DNA of 50,203 nucleotides from a virus, in the IMG/VR virus record IMGVR_UViG_3300046327_000079, positions 1-50,203 of that record. One strand, written 5' to 3'. Every line of letters starts with the position of its first letter. Position 1 is the stretch's first letter. Of this stretch, positions 6,272 to 15,315 are shown piece after piece. The notes under the pieces were generated by a model. That model was not told the DNA's origin, searched no databases, and saw only the letters and a program-made list of their open reading frames with translations. The translations under genes were made by a program, and so were the position numbers.

Positions 6272-6550
6272 ATGATTATTATAATATCTGTACTATCTTT
6301 ACTAGTAATAGCTTGTGGACTTATTATTAAAAACCTTCTTGATAAGGTTGAAAAATATGAGGAAGATATTCTACTAAAGGATGAGTATCTGGACAAGTTA
6401 AAGAGTATGGTTGAAGAATCTTACAAAAAAATAAAAGATTTGGACACCCTTGAAGCTTTTGAATCTGATGATGAGGTTGGTCATTTTTTTGTTAATTTGA
6501 AGAATATAATCATGACGCTGAACACATATATGCAGAACTATACTAAATAA
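6272..6550 (+). CDS. Small membrane-anchored coiled-coil protein
   Basis: A 92-residue protein. Residues 1-22 (MIIIISVLSLLVIACGLII) form a membrane anchor, followed by a charged coiled coil to about residue 55 and a C-terminal part with FESDDEVGHFFVNLK and a final helix. This architecture, N-terminal anchor plus ESDDEVG segment, recurs in T4-like phages next to the late sigma gene; that is from memory. Function unknown. The orientation is probably C-terminus in the cytoplasm. Confidence 0.7.
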   Translation: MIIIISVLSLLVIACGLIIKNLLDKVEKYEEDILLKDEYLDKLKSMVEESYKKIKDLDTLEAFESDDEVGHFFVNLKNIIMTLNTYMQNYTK

Positions 6551-6595
6551 AAATAAAGGTTACGACATTAAATAACTAATTGATAAATTAATTTA

Positions 6596-7381
6596 ATGCC
6601 GAGGAAAAAGAAGGAAGTAGAAGTAAAAGAACTAGACCCAGAAACATTTACTAAATCAGGAAAACTAAGAAAGAGAAAGCCTAAAAAATCTAGAGAATAC
6701 TTCACTAAAGATACTGAAGACGCTATTGTAGCGTACTTAAAATCAGAAGATCCAGTAGAGAGGAATAAACTCTTTAATGAAAAAATAGACTATAGCTTTC
6801 ATAAGCTAGCAGAGTTCATAATACATACCTTTAAGTTCTACTACACAGAAATGACCAATGTAGAAGATCTTAAACACGAAGTGGTGACATTCCTACTAGA
6901 CAAGCTACACCACTATAATCCAGAAAAAGGCAAGGCTTTCTCCTACTTCGGTACTATTGCAAAAAGGTATCTCATAGTTTACAATGAGAACAACTATAAG
7001 CAAATGAAGGTTAGGGGAGATATGGAAGAGGTAGATGAAGACAAAAAGGTATTCACCGCCATATCCAGAGAAGGAGACAACCTGGAACTTTCTCAATTCT
7101 TAGACTCATATGTAAAATATATGGATGAGAATATGGACAAGTTGTTTACTCTGGAAGTAGACAAATCCATAGCCTACGCCATACTTCAAATCTTCAGAAG
7201 AAGGGAAAATCTAGAAGTTTTCAATAAACAGCACTTTTATTTGTATGTACGGGAGATCACCGGACAGAACACCGCCAACGTAACAAGGGTGATAAAGGTG
7301 ATGAAATCGGTTTACAAGAATCAATTAAATGTATTATATCTAGAAGGTGAACTAGAAACCGATGAAAATCATATTTATTAA
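6596..7381 (+). CDS. 55: Late sigma factor, gp55-like
   Basis: A 261-residue protein with a basic N-terminus (residues 1-34) and a sigma region 2-like core: VEDLKHEVVTFLLDKLHHYN, then GKAFSYFGTIAKRYLI, matching the T4 gp55 pattern of an RNA polymerase-binding helix and a promoter-reading segment. T4 gp55 directs host RNA polymerase to late promoters and lacks a normal sigma region 4, consistent with the lack of any -35 element in this window. It is somewhat longer than T4 gp55. Its likely targets are the ATATTTATA motifs described here; this link is inference. Confidence 0.85.
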   Translation: MPRKKKEVEVKELDPETFTKSGKLRKRKPKKSREYFTKDTEDAIVAYLKSEDPVERNKLFNEKIDYSFHKLAEFIIHTFKFYYTEMTNVEDLKHEVVTFLLDKLHHYNPEKGKAFSYFGTIAKRYLIVYNENNYKQMKVRGDMEEVDEDKKVFTAISREGDNLELSQFLDSYVKYMDENMDKLFTLEVDKSIAYAILQIFRRRENLEVFNKQHFYLYVREITGQNTANVTRVIKVMKSVYKNQLNVLYLEGELETDENHIY

Positions 7382-7392
7382 AAAGGATAAAT

Positions 7393-7761
7393 ATGTCAGA
7401 TTTTGATCAAGTTGTGTTCGGTAAGAAAAAATTCTCCGATTTACTCAAAGAAGTATACGATCGTTCTATAACCAAAGAGAAGCAGATTACAGACATGATT
7501 GAACAACTCAGGGATCTTATACAGAATACCGGAGATGCAGTCATGATGGTGCCTCTAATAGCTTCCTACATGGATCTAAACCTAAAAAACGATGACGTAC
7601 TGATAAAGATGGTAGCTATCGTACAAAAAGCCATGGTTAGGGGTAAAGAAACTGGAGACTTCATGATACCAGATAGCGAGAAGGAAGAGCTCCTAAGACT
7701 TGCACAAGAGGGAGTTGCTGAGAAAAAAGCATTGACAAACCAAAATATGCCAACAGCTTAG
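7393..7761 (+). CDS. Conserved-type small helical protein next to sigma factor
   Basis: A 122-residue, all-helical protein. The central pattern (IEQLRDLIQNTGDAVMMVPL, then SYMDLNLKNDDVLIKMVAIVQ) resembles conserved proteins of unknown function that lie next to late sigma and baseplate genes in T4-like phages. It is preceded by AAAGGATAAAT, which may act as a ribosome binding site. Its stop shares one base with the GTG start of the baseplate spike gene. Likely linked to baseplate assembly or late transcription; no enzymatic motif. Confidence 0.7.
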   Translation: MSDFDQVVFGKKKFSDLLKEVYDRSITKEKQITDMIEQLRDLIQNTGDAVMMVPLIASYMDLNLKNDDVLIKMVAIVQKAMVRGKETGDFMIPDSEKEELLRLAQEGVAEKKALTNQNMPTA

Positions 7762-9182
7762 TGTCAGGTCCTAATACCATATCGTATAGTTTTGGCCAAA
7801 TGGTAGGAGCTGCAGCAGCAGCTGGTGCCCCAGGGCAAACTAGCTATTTTATAGCAAGAGTTAAGTTCGTTTTACTAGACGATAGTGATTTACCAAAGTT
7901 TAATCGTCTAGGTGGGTGGAAGGCTATAGGATCTATAGAATGCTTACCTTTTATAAACTTCAATGATCCAAAGACGGATCCCATAATAGCAAGACCTTTA
8001 AGGAGTAACTATACCCAATACCCATTGGTTAATGAGGCCGTACTAGTTAAAATACTAATAAGTAAAGAGGCTCAAGATAATGTAGGCAACTACAAGCCTG
8101 AATTTTATTATACCGACATCATATCCGTATGGAATGCCCCAGAACATAATGCGGTACCGGATAAGTCTTACTTTTTATTAAATCCAAATGATAAAACAGG
8201 TACCGGTAAGTTTGTACAAACAGGAGAAACCAAAAGGCTCGTAAAAGCTCCTGGTGATGTAACATTAGAAGGCAGACGTGGGGGCAGCATTAGACTTGGA
8301 TCTAACACCCCAGGCTTTAGAACACCATGGACAGCTGCAACTTCTAAACCTATTTTTGTTATATCAAACAATCCTGTAAAGGCAGAAGGCCCAGCTAGAT
8401 TCGAAGATATAAACAAAGATGGATCAATAATGATGATGATGTCTGGACATAACCCAGGATTTGTACCAGCATCAGCAAACTTTGATTCATACGATACTAT
8501 AGCTACTATAAGTGAAAAGCAGAACGTAATAGTAACAGATCAAAAGCCACAAGCAGAACCCACTGCTTCATTAGTTCAACAGGATGCTAAACCTATTCCT
8601 GCTGATGTTCCTGTTACTGGGTCAATACCTGTAAGTAATCCATCACCGCCTACTGTTGTAAATGATAAAAAATTAGATGAGGAAGAGTTACCAGAAAGAG
8701 AGGATTTAGAAGAAATAAATGTTCAAGTAGAATATAGTGATGAGCCGCCTCCTGTTACAGAATCAGCGACTCCTTTACCAAAAGTATCGGAAAATAAAGC
8801 TCAATCAAATTATAATTTATTAATTGAAAAAATATATAACCCTATTAAAAATCATTTTAAAGGAGTGTATATACCAATAACAAGTGGTTATAGAGCACCT
8901 GATAAAAATGTAAGTGTTGGAGGTAGTGTAAATTCTCAACATACTAGAGGGGAAGCTCTTGATATAGATATGGGAAGTTCTAAAACCTTAAAAGTTAAAA
9001 ATTCCGATATTTTTAATTACATAAAAAATAATTTAAATTTTGATCAATTAATTTGGGAATTTGGAACAAATACTGAACCAGATTGGGTGCACGTATCATA
9101 TAGTTCTTCTGGTAGACAAAGAAAGGATATAAAAAAAGCTGTAAAAGTAAACGGTAAAACTCAATATACTCCATATACATAA
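7761..9182 (+). CDS. 5: Baseplate hub/spike protein with M15 peptidase domain
   Basis: A 473-residue protein starting at GTG 7761, overlapping the previous stop. Residues about 25-130 look like the OB-type N-domain of gp5-like hub proteins; residues about 165-215 (TLEGRRGGSIRLGSNTPG) are beta-rich, as in spike stems. Residues about 270-345 are a Pro/Glu/Asp-rich linker. Residues about 350-473 form a D-Ala-D-Ala carboxypeptidase-like M15 domain: SGYRAPD, SQHTRGEALDID with zinc ligands H394 and D401, and WVHVS with H444. T4 gp5 carries a lysozyme instead, so here the wall-cutting activity is a peptidase. Role: puncture and local peptidoglycan cleavage at entry. Confidence 0.8.
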   Translation: MSGPNTISYSFGQMVGAAAAAGAPGQTSYFIARVKFVLLDDSDLPKFNRLGGWKAIGSIECLPFINFNDPKTDPIIARPLRSNYTQYPLVNEAVLVKILISKEAQDNVGNYKPEFYYTDIISVWNAPEHNAVPDKSYFLLNPNDKTGTGKFVQTGETKRLVKAPGDVTLEGRRGGSIRLGSNTPGFRTPWTAATSKPIFVISNNPVKAEGPARFEDINKDGSIMMMMSGHNPGFVPASANFDSYDTIATISEKQNVIVTDQKPQAEPTASLVQQDAKPIPADVPVTGSIPVSNPSPPTVVNDKKLDEEELPEREDLEEINVQVEYSDEPPPVTESATPLPKVSENKAQSNYNLLIEKIYNPIKNHFKGVYIPITSGYRAPDKNVSVGGSVNSQHTRGEALDIDMGSSKTLKVKNSDIFNYIKNNLNFDQLIWEFGTNTEPDWVHVSYSSSGRQRKDIKKAVKVNGKTQYTPYT

Positions 9183-9649
9183 TGCCATTCACAGATTTTA
9201 ATAGCTATGAGAAGGATACAGTGATCCTTAATTCTGACAGGGTAATCCTGAACAGTAAGGATGATTCTGTGTTCATACTGTCCAAAAAGACAGTAGGAAT
9301 GTCAGCTGCTGATTCTGTACACTTTGATGTCGGCCCTAGAGGAACTAAGGATAGCAAGTATGTATTCATTGTCAATGCTCCATCTATTCAACTTGGGTTA
9401 CCTGAAAATGGTATAAATGAACCAATAGCTAAGGCCGACTCAGTTATTAAGTGTCTAAATGAAATAATGACAGCGCTAAATAACTTTTCGAACCTTATAT
9501 CACCTGCTAAAGCTTTAGGAGTTGGAGTATCTAGCTTACCTGAAATTTCAACAGCAGCTTATAAATTACAATTAGATTTGAAGAAAATTGGAGAATTTTA
9601 TACAAAATTAGACTCTCCTATAAAATCAAAAGTATCTAAAACTATATAA
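9182..9649 (+). CDS. Baseplate spike-associated beta-repeat protein
   Basis: A 155-residue protein. Residues about 12-75 have short beta repeats (DTVILNSDRVILNSKDDSVF, then SKKTVGMSAADSVHFDVG, then APSIQLGL), the sort of pattern seen in triple-stranded beta-helix spike segments. The second half is helical. It overlaps the spike gene by TAATG and is followed directly by the next baseplate gene, so it is probably a spike tip or spike-binding subunit. Exact T4 equivalent uncertain. Confidence 0.65.
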   Translation: MPFTDFNSYEKDTVILNSDRVILNSKDDSVFILSKKTVGMSAADSVHFDVGPRGTKDSKYVFIVNAPSIQLGLPENGINEPIAKADSVIKCLNEIMTALNNFSNLISPAKALGVGVSSLPEISTAAYKLQLDLKKIGEFYTKLDSPIKSKVSKTI

Positions 9650-10521
9650 TGGCATTAGATTTAAATAATGTGACGTCCCCTGATAGTGTTAACAATACTA
9701 TAAATGCCATATCTGGTGCAGTAAGCGATCCGTTTGGGTCTGCTATTCAATTAACTTTGAATAAAGTAAACTCTCTTACTGTAAACATAGAAAAGAAAAT
9801 AGATCAGCTAGTAAAAGAGGTTGTAGAAAAAACAGACAGTAAAGGAAGGATATCTTTACAAGGTAATAATCTTGTCATAACCATTAGGAGAGAAGATCTT
9901 GCTAAGGCGCAGGAATTGCAGAAAAGAGTTCAGGATAAGATAACTTCCATAAATAAGACCATAACTATTCTAAACACCGTAGTAAATTCTCTAATAGCTA
10001 TACAAACAGCTATAACTGTATATAAATCTTTATTAGATATACAAGAAATAACATTGACCGCCAACCCAGTAACTGGTCCTATATTCCAAGTAGTTAAGCA
10101 AGGAGTTAAGTTAATATTTCTAAAAGAAATAGTAAATCAGTACGTAAAGATACTCGGAAGGCAGTTATTACAAAATAGGCAGGTACTAAATAGATTGATC
10201 CAAAAGTTTAGATCTATCCAGGTCTCTGTAAAAATACAGGACGAAGCGGATAAAGGAAACTATGTAAGCACCGATATAGCTGAACAATTATTGGCTGACG
10301 ACATGCTTGGTGACGGAATATCGTCTGATTCTCAAGACTTTACAGATAATAAGTTCAATCAATATACATTAAAGGTAGAAAAATACGACAGTAAGCAGCT
10401 AATAGCCAGGGCTATTGAGAAACAATCGGGGATGATAAAAGCACAGACGGCTCCTAGTTATTTTGCAACTCCGGAAGAATTAATGGAAGAACTAAAGACA
10501 ATATTAAATATAGGAATATAA
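9649..10521 (+). CDS. Baseplate-region helical protein
   Basis: A 290-residue, mainly helical protein with long hydrophobic stretches (residues about 95-165) that could be buried in a complex or membrane, and a polar C-terminal third. It lies in the baseplate cluster between the spike genes and gp25, with stop-start overlap on its 5' side. It may be a hub or tail-tube initiator component, but no residue pattern identifies a named T4 protein. Confidence 0.65.
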   Translation: MALDLNNVTSPDSVNNTINAISGAVSDPFGSAIQLTLNKVNSLTVNIEKKIDQLVKEVVEKTDSKGRISLQGNNLVITIRREDLAKAQELQKRVQDKITSINKTITILNTVVNSLIAIQTAITVYKSLLDIQEITLTANPVTGPIFQVVKQGVKLIFLKEIVNQYVKILGRQLLQNRQVLNRLIQKFRSIQVSVKIQDEADKGNYVSTDIAEQLLADDMLGDGISSDSQDFTDNKFNQYTLKVEKYDSKQLIARAIEKQSGMIKAQTAPSYFATPEELMEELKTILNIGI

Positions 10522-10534
10522 AACGTGTAACTAA

Positions 10535-10543
10535 ATATTTATT
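10535..10543 (+). promoter_or_regulatory. Late-promoter-like motif (variant ATATTTATT)
   Basis: One-base variant, three bases before the ATG at 10547; a message starting downstream of it would have no 5' leader. Confidence 0.4.
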
Positions 10544-10546
10544 AAT

Positions 10547-10972
10547 ATGACACAAGATCAATTGATACTGTTTAAAGAACTGATCAAAGAAGTAGTAAAC
10601 ACAGCTGTAAAAGCTGCTGTCAAAGAGGAATTAGAGACCTCCTTTAAAAAAGATTTGAAAGAAGTAAAGCAATTACTGGCCAAATCTATAAAAGAAGCTA
10701 GAGAGGCAAACTTACAACCAAGATCTCAGCAATCTTACCAAAATCCTGAAGACTTTAAAACAAAGCTAAGGGAAGCAGTAGGATCTGATTTTTCTAGGAG
10801 GCAATCAAGTCCTTACACAAGCCAAGTACAACAGCCTATGATGCCTCAAATTAGTGAGGAAAAGGGTATGAATATGTCTATGAACGGATCTCTTCCTGAC
10901 ATAGATGCGCCAATTCCTTTCATAAACAAAGCATCTGTTGTGTGGAAAGAAATGAAAGAAAAAGTAGGATAG
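10547..10972 (+). CDS. Helical protein upstream of gp25
   Basis: A 141-residue protein with an N-terminal coiled coil (residues 5-60, charged heptads), a Gln/Ser/Pro-rich middle (65-110) and a short C-terminal motif ending INKASVVWKEMKEKVG. It is placed directly before gp25 with one base between. Probably a baseplate accessory or assembly factor. No recognised family. Confidence 0.6.
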   Translation: MTQDQLILFKELIKEVVNTAVKAAVKEELETSFKKDLKEVKQLLAKSIKEAREANLQPRSQQSYQNPEDFKTKLREAVGSDFSRRQSSPYTSQVQQPMMPQISEEKGMNMSMNGSLPDIDAPIPFINKASVVWKEMKEKVG

Positions 10973-10973
10973 T

Positions 10974-11372
10974 ATGAGAAACCGTATTGAGTATACAGTA
11001 GACAGCAGTACTCGGAACCCAAATAGGGGTCTTGGGATAAAACTGCCATTTAATACTCATAACGTATTCACTATAAACTATACAACCAAAGATCAAGTAA
11101 AGAGCAATCTTACTAACTACATGCTAACAAATAAAGGAGAGAGACCATTCAATCCAGAGTTTGGTGCTGATTTAAGAAGGTTACTGTTTGATCAAAACAC
11201 TGATTTTACTATAGCAAAAGAAGTTCTTCTAGATAACTTAGGTTTATATTTTCCAATGATAACTGTGAATAATTTAGATTTCACAGCTGATCTACAGAGG
11301 AGTCTGCTTAATATAAAGTTAGACTACTCTATAAAAAAAGACGCTGACACAATATTAATACAAATAACCTAA
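10974..11372 (+). CDS. 25: Baseplate wedge subunit gp25
   Basis: A 132-residue protein with the gp25-like signature: GLGIKLPFNT, a strand pair, then NKGERPFNPEFGADLRRLLF, which is the conserved core of gp25/TssE-type baseplate wedge proteins. Family members join gp6 and gp53 in the wedge and bind the first sheath ring. Length matches T4 gp25. Its stop overlaps the start of gp6, matching the conserved gene order 25-6. Confidence 0.92.
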   Translation: MRNRIEYTVDSSTRNPNRGLGIKLPFNTHNVFTINYTTKDQVKSNLTNYMLTNKGERPFNPEFGADLRRLLFDQNTDFTIAKEVLLDNLGLYFPMITVNNLDFTADLQRSLLNIKLDYSIKKDADTILIQIT

Positions 11373-13267
11373 TGACACAGAAGGATATAAAATATATAAA
11401 TAAAGACTTTACTAGCTTTAAAGAGGCGTTAGTAGAGTATGCCAAAAGTTACTTCCCTACAGTATACAATGATTTCAGTGAAGCAACTCCTGGAAACATG
11501 TTTATTGAGATGGCTTCCTATGTAGGAGACGTATTGTCCTTTTATGTAGATAAGCAGACTCAGGAGAACTTCCTTCTTTTTGCACAGGATAAGCAAAATC
11601 TTATGTCCATGGCATATGCCTTAGGATATAGGCCTAAAGTAGTTAGTACAGCAACTGTAGACCTTAGCATATATCAACAGATACCAGCAGTTATAAACGG
11701 AAGTGTAGCATCTCCAGATTATTCTTATTCTCTTATAGTAGATAAGGAAGCAAAGGTAAAATCTTTTACTAACAGCGACGTAGTGTTTGTTACACAAGAT
11801 TCAGTAGACTTTAGCTTTTCCTCTTCTTTTGATACCACAGAGGTAAGTGTATATCAAATTAATAATAGCACTAATCAACCTGAATACTATCTCCTTAAGA
11901 AGAAAGTTAAGGCCATTGCTGGTACAATAAAATCTCAAGACTTTACTTTTGGATCAGCTATTAAGTTTGACAGTGTAACACTCCAAGATAATAATGTAAT
12001 CCAGATACTGGACATTATAGACAGTGATGGGAACAAATGGTATGAAGTACCATATCTGGCACAGAATACTGTATTCCAAGAAGTAAAGAACAATGAATTA
12101 AACGATCCGTTCTTATCCCAATATAGTAATACTACTCCATATCTACTTAGATTAAAAAAAGTTAGCAGAAGGTTTGTAACTAGATACACTGAGAACAACC
12201 AGATGACAATAGAGTTTGGATCAGGCATAACAGGAAATCCTGATGAAGAGATCATACCAAATCCGGATAACGTAGGTATGGGTCTTATAGATTCTATATC
12301 TAAGATATATGCAGCTTATGATCCGTCTAACTTTATATACACTAAAGATTACGGACTGGCTCCTAGTAACACAACCCTTACCGTAAGGTATATTGCAGGT
12401 GGGGGAGCGCAGACAAACGTACCATCTAACGATATATCTCAAATATATGAATTAAATACAGCAACTGTATCTTTGAATCCTACTAACTTAAATCAAGGAC
12501 TATTAGGATATATACAGAGATCAGTAACCTTCAATAATGAAGCTCCGTCTTCAGGTGGGGGTGATGGAGATACTGTTGAAGACATACGTTTAAAAACAAT
12601 AGCAAGCTTCCCAACCCAGCTTAGAAATGTTACTAAAGAAGATCATATTATAAGGGCGCTTAGTATGCCTCCTAAGTTTGGTACAGTAGCTAAGGCATAT
12701 ATTACACAAGACTTAGCATTGTCTGAGGTTGATAGCATGCCTGATTATATTGATAATAATCCTCTAGCACTAAGCTTATACGTCTTGTCTTATGACGCAA
12801 ATAAAAGGCTTACAGAAGCGTCTTTAGCAGTAAAAGAAAACTTGAAGAATTACATCTCTCAGTATAAGATAATGACAGATGCAATTACTATAAAGAATGC
12901 TTATTATATAAACATAGGTGTAAACTTTGATGTTGTGGTATTGCCTTCTTACAACAGTAGGGAAGTTCTTAATCAATGTCTTAATGCAGTAAGAGATTAT
13001 TTCAATATAGATAAGTGGCAGATCAATCAGCCAATTCTATTATCGGAGTTAACCAATGTTATAAGCTGCGGAAACATAAGAGGAGTACAAAGCGTAACAA
13101 AAGTTGAAATAGTAAATAAATACGGAGAAGCAAATGGTTATTCAAAATATGGTTACGATATCAAGGGTGCTACCAAAAGTAATATAATCTATCCAAGTTT
13201 AGATCCATCTATTTTTGAAGTTAGATACCCTAATACTGATATTTACGGAAGAGTTGTAACCTATTAA
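11372..13267 (+). CDS. 6: Baseplate wedge subunit gp6 (baseplate J-like)
   Basis: A 631-residue protein, close to T4 gp6 in size. The N-terminus shows the typical gp6/J start: FTSFKEALVEYAKSYFPTVY, SEATPGNMFIEMASYVGDVL, FYVDKQTQENFL and ALGYRPK. Later comes GDGDTVEDIRLKTIASFP with TKEDHI, the J-family signature before the dimerisation region. gp6 forms the inner ring of the baseplate with gp53 and gp25 and changes shape on triggering. Position next to gp25 agrees. Confidence 0.92.
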   Translation: MTQKDIKYINKDFTSFKEALVEYAKSYFPTVYNDFSEATPGNMFIEMASYVGDVLSFYVDKQTQENFLLFAQDKQNLMSMAYALGYRPKVVSTATVDLSIYQQIPAVINGSVASPDYSYSLIVDKEAKVKSFTNSDVVFVTQDSVDFSFSSSFDTTEVSVYQINNSTNQPEYYLLKKKVKAIAGTIKSQDFTFGSAIKFDSVTLQDNNVIQILDIIDSDGNKWYEVPYLAQNTVFQEVKNNELNDPFLSQYSNTTPYLLRLKKVSRRFVTRYTENNQMTIEFGSGITGNPDEEIIPNPDNVGMGLIDSISKIYAAYDPSNFIYTKDYGLAPSNTTLTVRYIAGGGAQTNVPSNDISQIYELNTATVSLNPTNLNQGLLGYIQRSVTFNNEAPSSGGGDGDTVEDIRLKTIASFPTQLRNVTKEDHIIRALSMPPKFGTVAKAYITQDLALSEVDSMPDYIDNNPLALSLYVLSYDANKRLTEASLAVKENLKNYISQYKIMTDAITIKNAYYINIGVNFDVVVLPSYNSREVLNQCLNAVRDYFNIDKWQINQPILLSELTNVISCGNIRGVQSVTKVEIVNKYGEANGYSKYGYDIKGATKSNIIYPSLDPSIFEVRYPNTDIYGRVVTY

Positions 13268-13276
13268 TAATCATAT

Positions 13277-13876
13277 ATGAATTTAGAAAAATTAAAGGGT
13301 CATATACCAGAGGTGGTAATAACCCAACTACCAGACACTATCACTAAGTTTGAATTAAATACACCATTGAGGTTAGCTCATTTTCTTGCTCAAGCAGGAC
13401 ATGAGTCTGGCGGGTTTAAGTTAGTTAATGAAAACCTGAATTATGGAGCCAAAGGTTTATTGGGAATATTTAAAAAGTATTTTCCAACTCCAGAAAAAGC
13501 TGCTTTGTATGAAAGAAAGCCTGAAAAGATAGCCAATTTAGTATATGGCGGTAGAATGGGAAATGGTCCAGAAGCAAGTGGAGAAGGGTTCAAATTTAAG
13601 GGAAGAGGCTATATTCAGCTTACCGGAAAGTCCAACTATACTGAGTTTGCAAAATCTATAAATGAGGACGTAGTAGCAAATCCTGATCTTGTAGCAACTA
13701 AATATCCATTAGCTTCTGCAGCTTGGTTTTTTCATAAAAATGGACTGCATAAGATTGCTGACAAAGGAGCAACAGATGCAGTTGTAACAGAAGTTACAAA
13801 GAGAGTCAACGGTGGAACTATAGGATTGGCTGATCGTCTTAAGCATTTTAAAGAATATTACAGTTTACTACAATAA
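13277..13876 (+). CDS. GH19 chitinase/lysozyme-type endolysin
   Basis: A 199-residue glycoside hydrolase family 19 domain covering nearly the whole protein. Key parts: AHFLAQAGHESGGF with catalytic candidate E43, a second acid E52 in NENLNYG, and the strongly conserved FKGRGYIQLTGKSNY. Phage GH19 enzymes cut peptidoglycan. No signal peptide or extra binding domain, so export would need a holin, or the protein is a virion lysin carried on the baseplate, as its location between gp6 and tail genes may suggest. No holin was found next to it. Confidence 0.88.
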   Translation: MNLEKLKGHIPEVVITQLPDTITKFELNTPLRLAHFLAQAGHESGGFKLVNENLNYGAKGLLGIFKKYFPTPEKAALYERKPEKIANLVYGGRMGNGPEASGEGFKFKGRGYIQLTGKSNYTEFAKSINEDVVANPDLVATKYPLASAAWFFHKNGLHKIADKGATDAVVTEVTKRVNGGTIGLADRLKHFKEYYSLLQ

Positions 13877-13882
13877 TAAAAC

Positions 13883-14983
13883 ATGGCCGTATATAAAATA
13901 TTTGCTGAAAAAGACACTACTCTGTACTCTGACTACGGTACATTAAATTCTGGAATGGATCCTATTTTGGAACTGACCAAGAATACAAGCCTATTGTACC
14001 CATCTCAATCATCTGCAGCTAGGTTTTTGATAAAGTTTGCGGATGGAGACATATCAGATGTAGTATCTAACTATATTGGTACGGCATCTTTTAGTAGCAG
14101 TTTAAAGCTATATTTAGCAAATTCAACAGGATTGCCTACAGACTATAGCATAGAAGCATACCCTGTATCAGGTGCTTGGGATATGGGAACTGGTAGATTT
14201 GGTGATAGCCCTATACCTACCGATGGTGCTTCTTGGCTGTATATGAAATCTGGAGGCACATATGCTTGGAAACTTGCAAACTTTACTACCGGAGTTACCG
14301 CCTCTTACACCAGCACTAACTATGGCGGTGGTACTTGGTATACTGGATCTAAGGGAGAACAAAGTTTTGGAGTGTATACAAATAAAGATGTAAACATAGA
14401 TGTATCATCTGCTGTTAGATCTTTTGTATCTAGTTCAATACCAAATGAAGGGTTTATAATTAAATTATCAGGCTCATTAGAATTTAATCAAGCCTATAAT
14501 TTCACCCTTAACTACTTCGGAAGAGATACCAATACGGTATACCCACCAGTATTGGAGTTCAAATGGGATGATTCTAGGTACTCAATATCAGGATCTTCAA
14601 TATCTGGAGTTGCATCCCAAGACATTAGAATATCTTTGGCTAATAATAAAGGAGAGTTCAACCAAGATGAGATACATAGGTTCAGACTTAACGTTAGGGA
14701 TTTAATTCCTACTAGAACATATGCGACATCGTCTATATACACAACTCAAAAATATCTACCAGCCACAACATACTACTCTGTAAAAGATGTAAAATCAGAT
14801 ATTACAATAATAGATTTTGATGCTAACTTTACAAAAGTAAGCGCAGATCTACAAGGTAACTATTTTGATGTTTATATGTATGGATTAGAGCCAGAAAGAT
14901 ATTATAAGATACTTATAAAGACAGTGATTAGCGGATCTACTTTAATATATGACGATCAATATTTCTTTAAAGTAACAGAGTAA
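13883..14983 (+). CDS. Tail/baseplate structural protein with DNRLRE-like domain
   Basis: A 366-residue protein. The N-terminal about 210 residues resemble DNRLRE/CBM96-like beta-sandwich domains: IFAEKDTTLYSDYG start, ARFLIKF strand, YSIEAYPVSGAWDMGTGR, and a late VNIDVSSAVRSFVSS. Residues about 230-366 look like a second beta domain. Such domains bind sugars or build fibres. It follows the GH19 gene and precedes a small coiled-coil gene, in the tail operon. The exact place in the virion is unknown. Confidence 0.65.
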   Translation: MAVYKIFAEKDTTLYSDYGTLNSGMDPILELTKNTSLLYPSQSSAARFLIKFADGDISDVVSNYIGTASFSSSLKLYLANSTGLPTDYSIEAYPVSGAWDMGTGRFGDSPIPTDGASWLYMKSGGTYAWKLANFTTGVTASYTSTNYGGGTWYTGSKGEQSFGVYTNKDVNIDVSSAVRSFVSSSIPNEGFIIKLSGSLEFNQAYNFTLNYFGRDTNTVYPPVLEFKWDDSRYSISGSSISGVASQDIRISLANNKGEFNQDEIHRFRLNVRDLIPTRTYATSSIYTTQKYLPATTYYSVKDVKSDITIIDFDANFTKVSADLQGNYFDVYMYGLEPERYYKILIKTVISGSTLIYDDQYFFKVTE

Positions 14984-15315
14984 TGGGGGAGCAAGTAAAT
15001 ATAGTCAGAAAGATATATGGTAAAAACACATTTACAAATGTTGTAGATGTACAGTTTAATCAGTTAGTTCCAAAAGAACCTACTGATATAACTCAAACTC
15101 CTGCGTCTGTAGACAGCTTCTTTAGTGATTACGATACTTTGTTTTATGATATCCCTCCTAGCGGATCTGAGAACTCTCATACCGAATTGGTAAAAAGAAG
15201 TGCAGAGTATATAGGTTTAAGTATAGATGATCTAAGAGAAGAGATTGCAAATTTAAGAGATGAAAACGTGTCATTAAAAACACAGATAGTATCACTTACA
15301 AATCCAACTAAATAA
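14983..15315 (+). CDS. Small coiled-coil tail protein
   Basis: A 110-residue protein with an extended, Pro/Asp-rich N-terminal half and a C-terminal coiled coil (residues about 78-106: LREEIANLRDENVSLKTQIV). Overlaps both neighbours at the stop/start codons, so it is translated in step with them. Likely a trimerisation or connector piece for the adjacent large tail protein. Confidence 0.65.
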   Translation: MGEQVNIVRKIYGKNTFTNVVDVQFNQLVPKEPTDITQTPASVDSFFSDYDTLFYDIPPSGSENSHTELVKRSAEYIGLSIDDLREEIANLRDENVSLKTQIVSLTNPTK

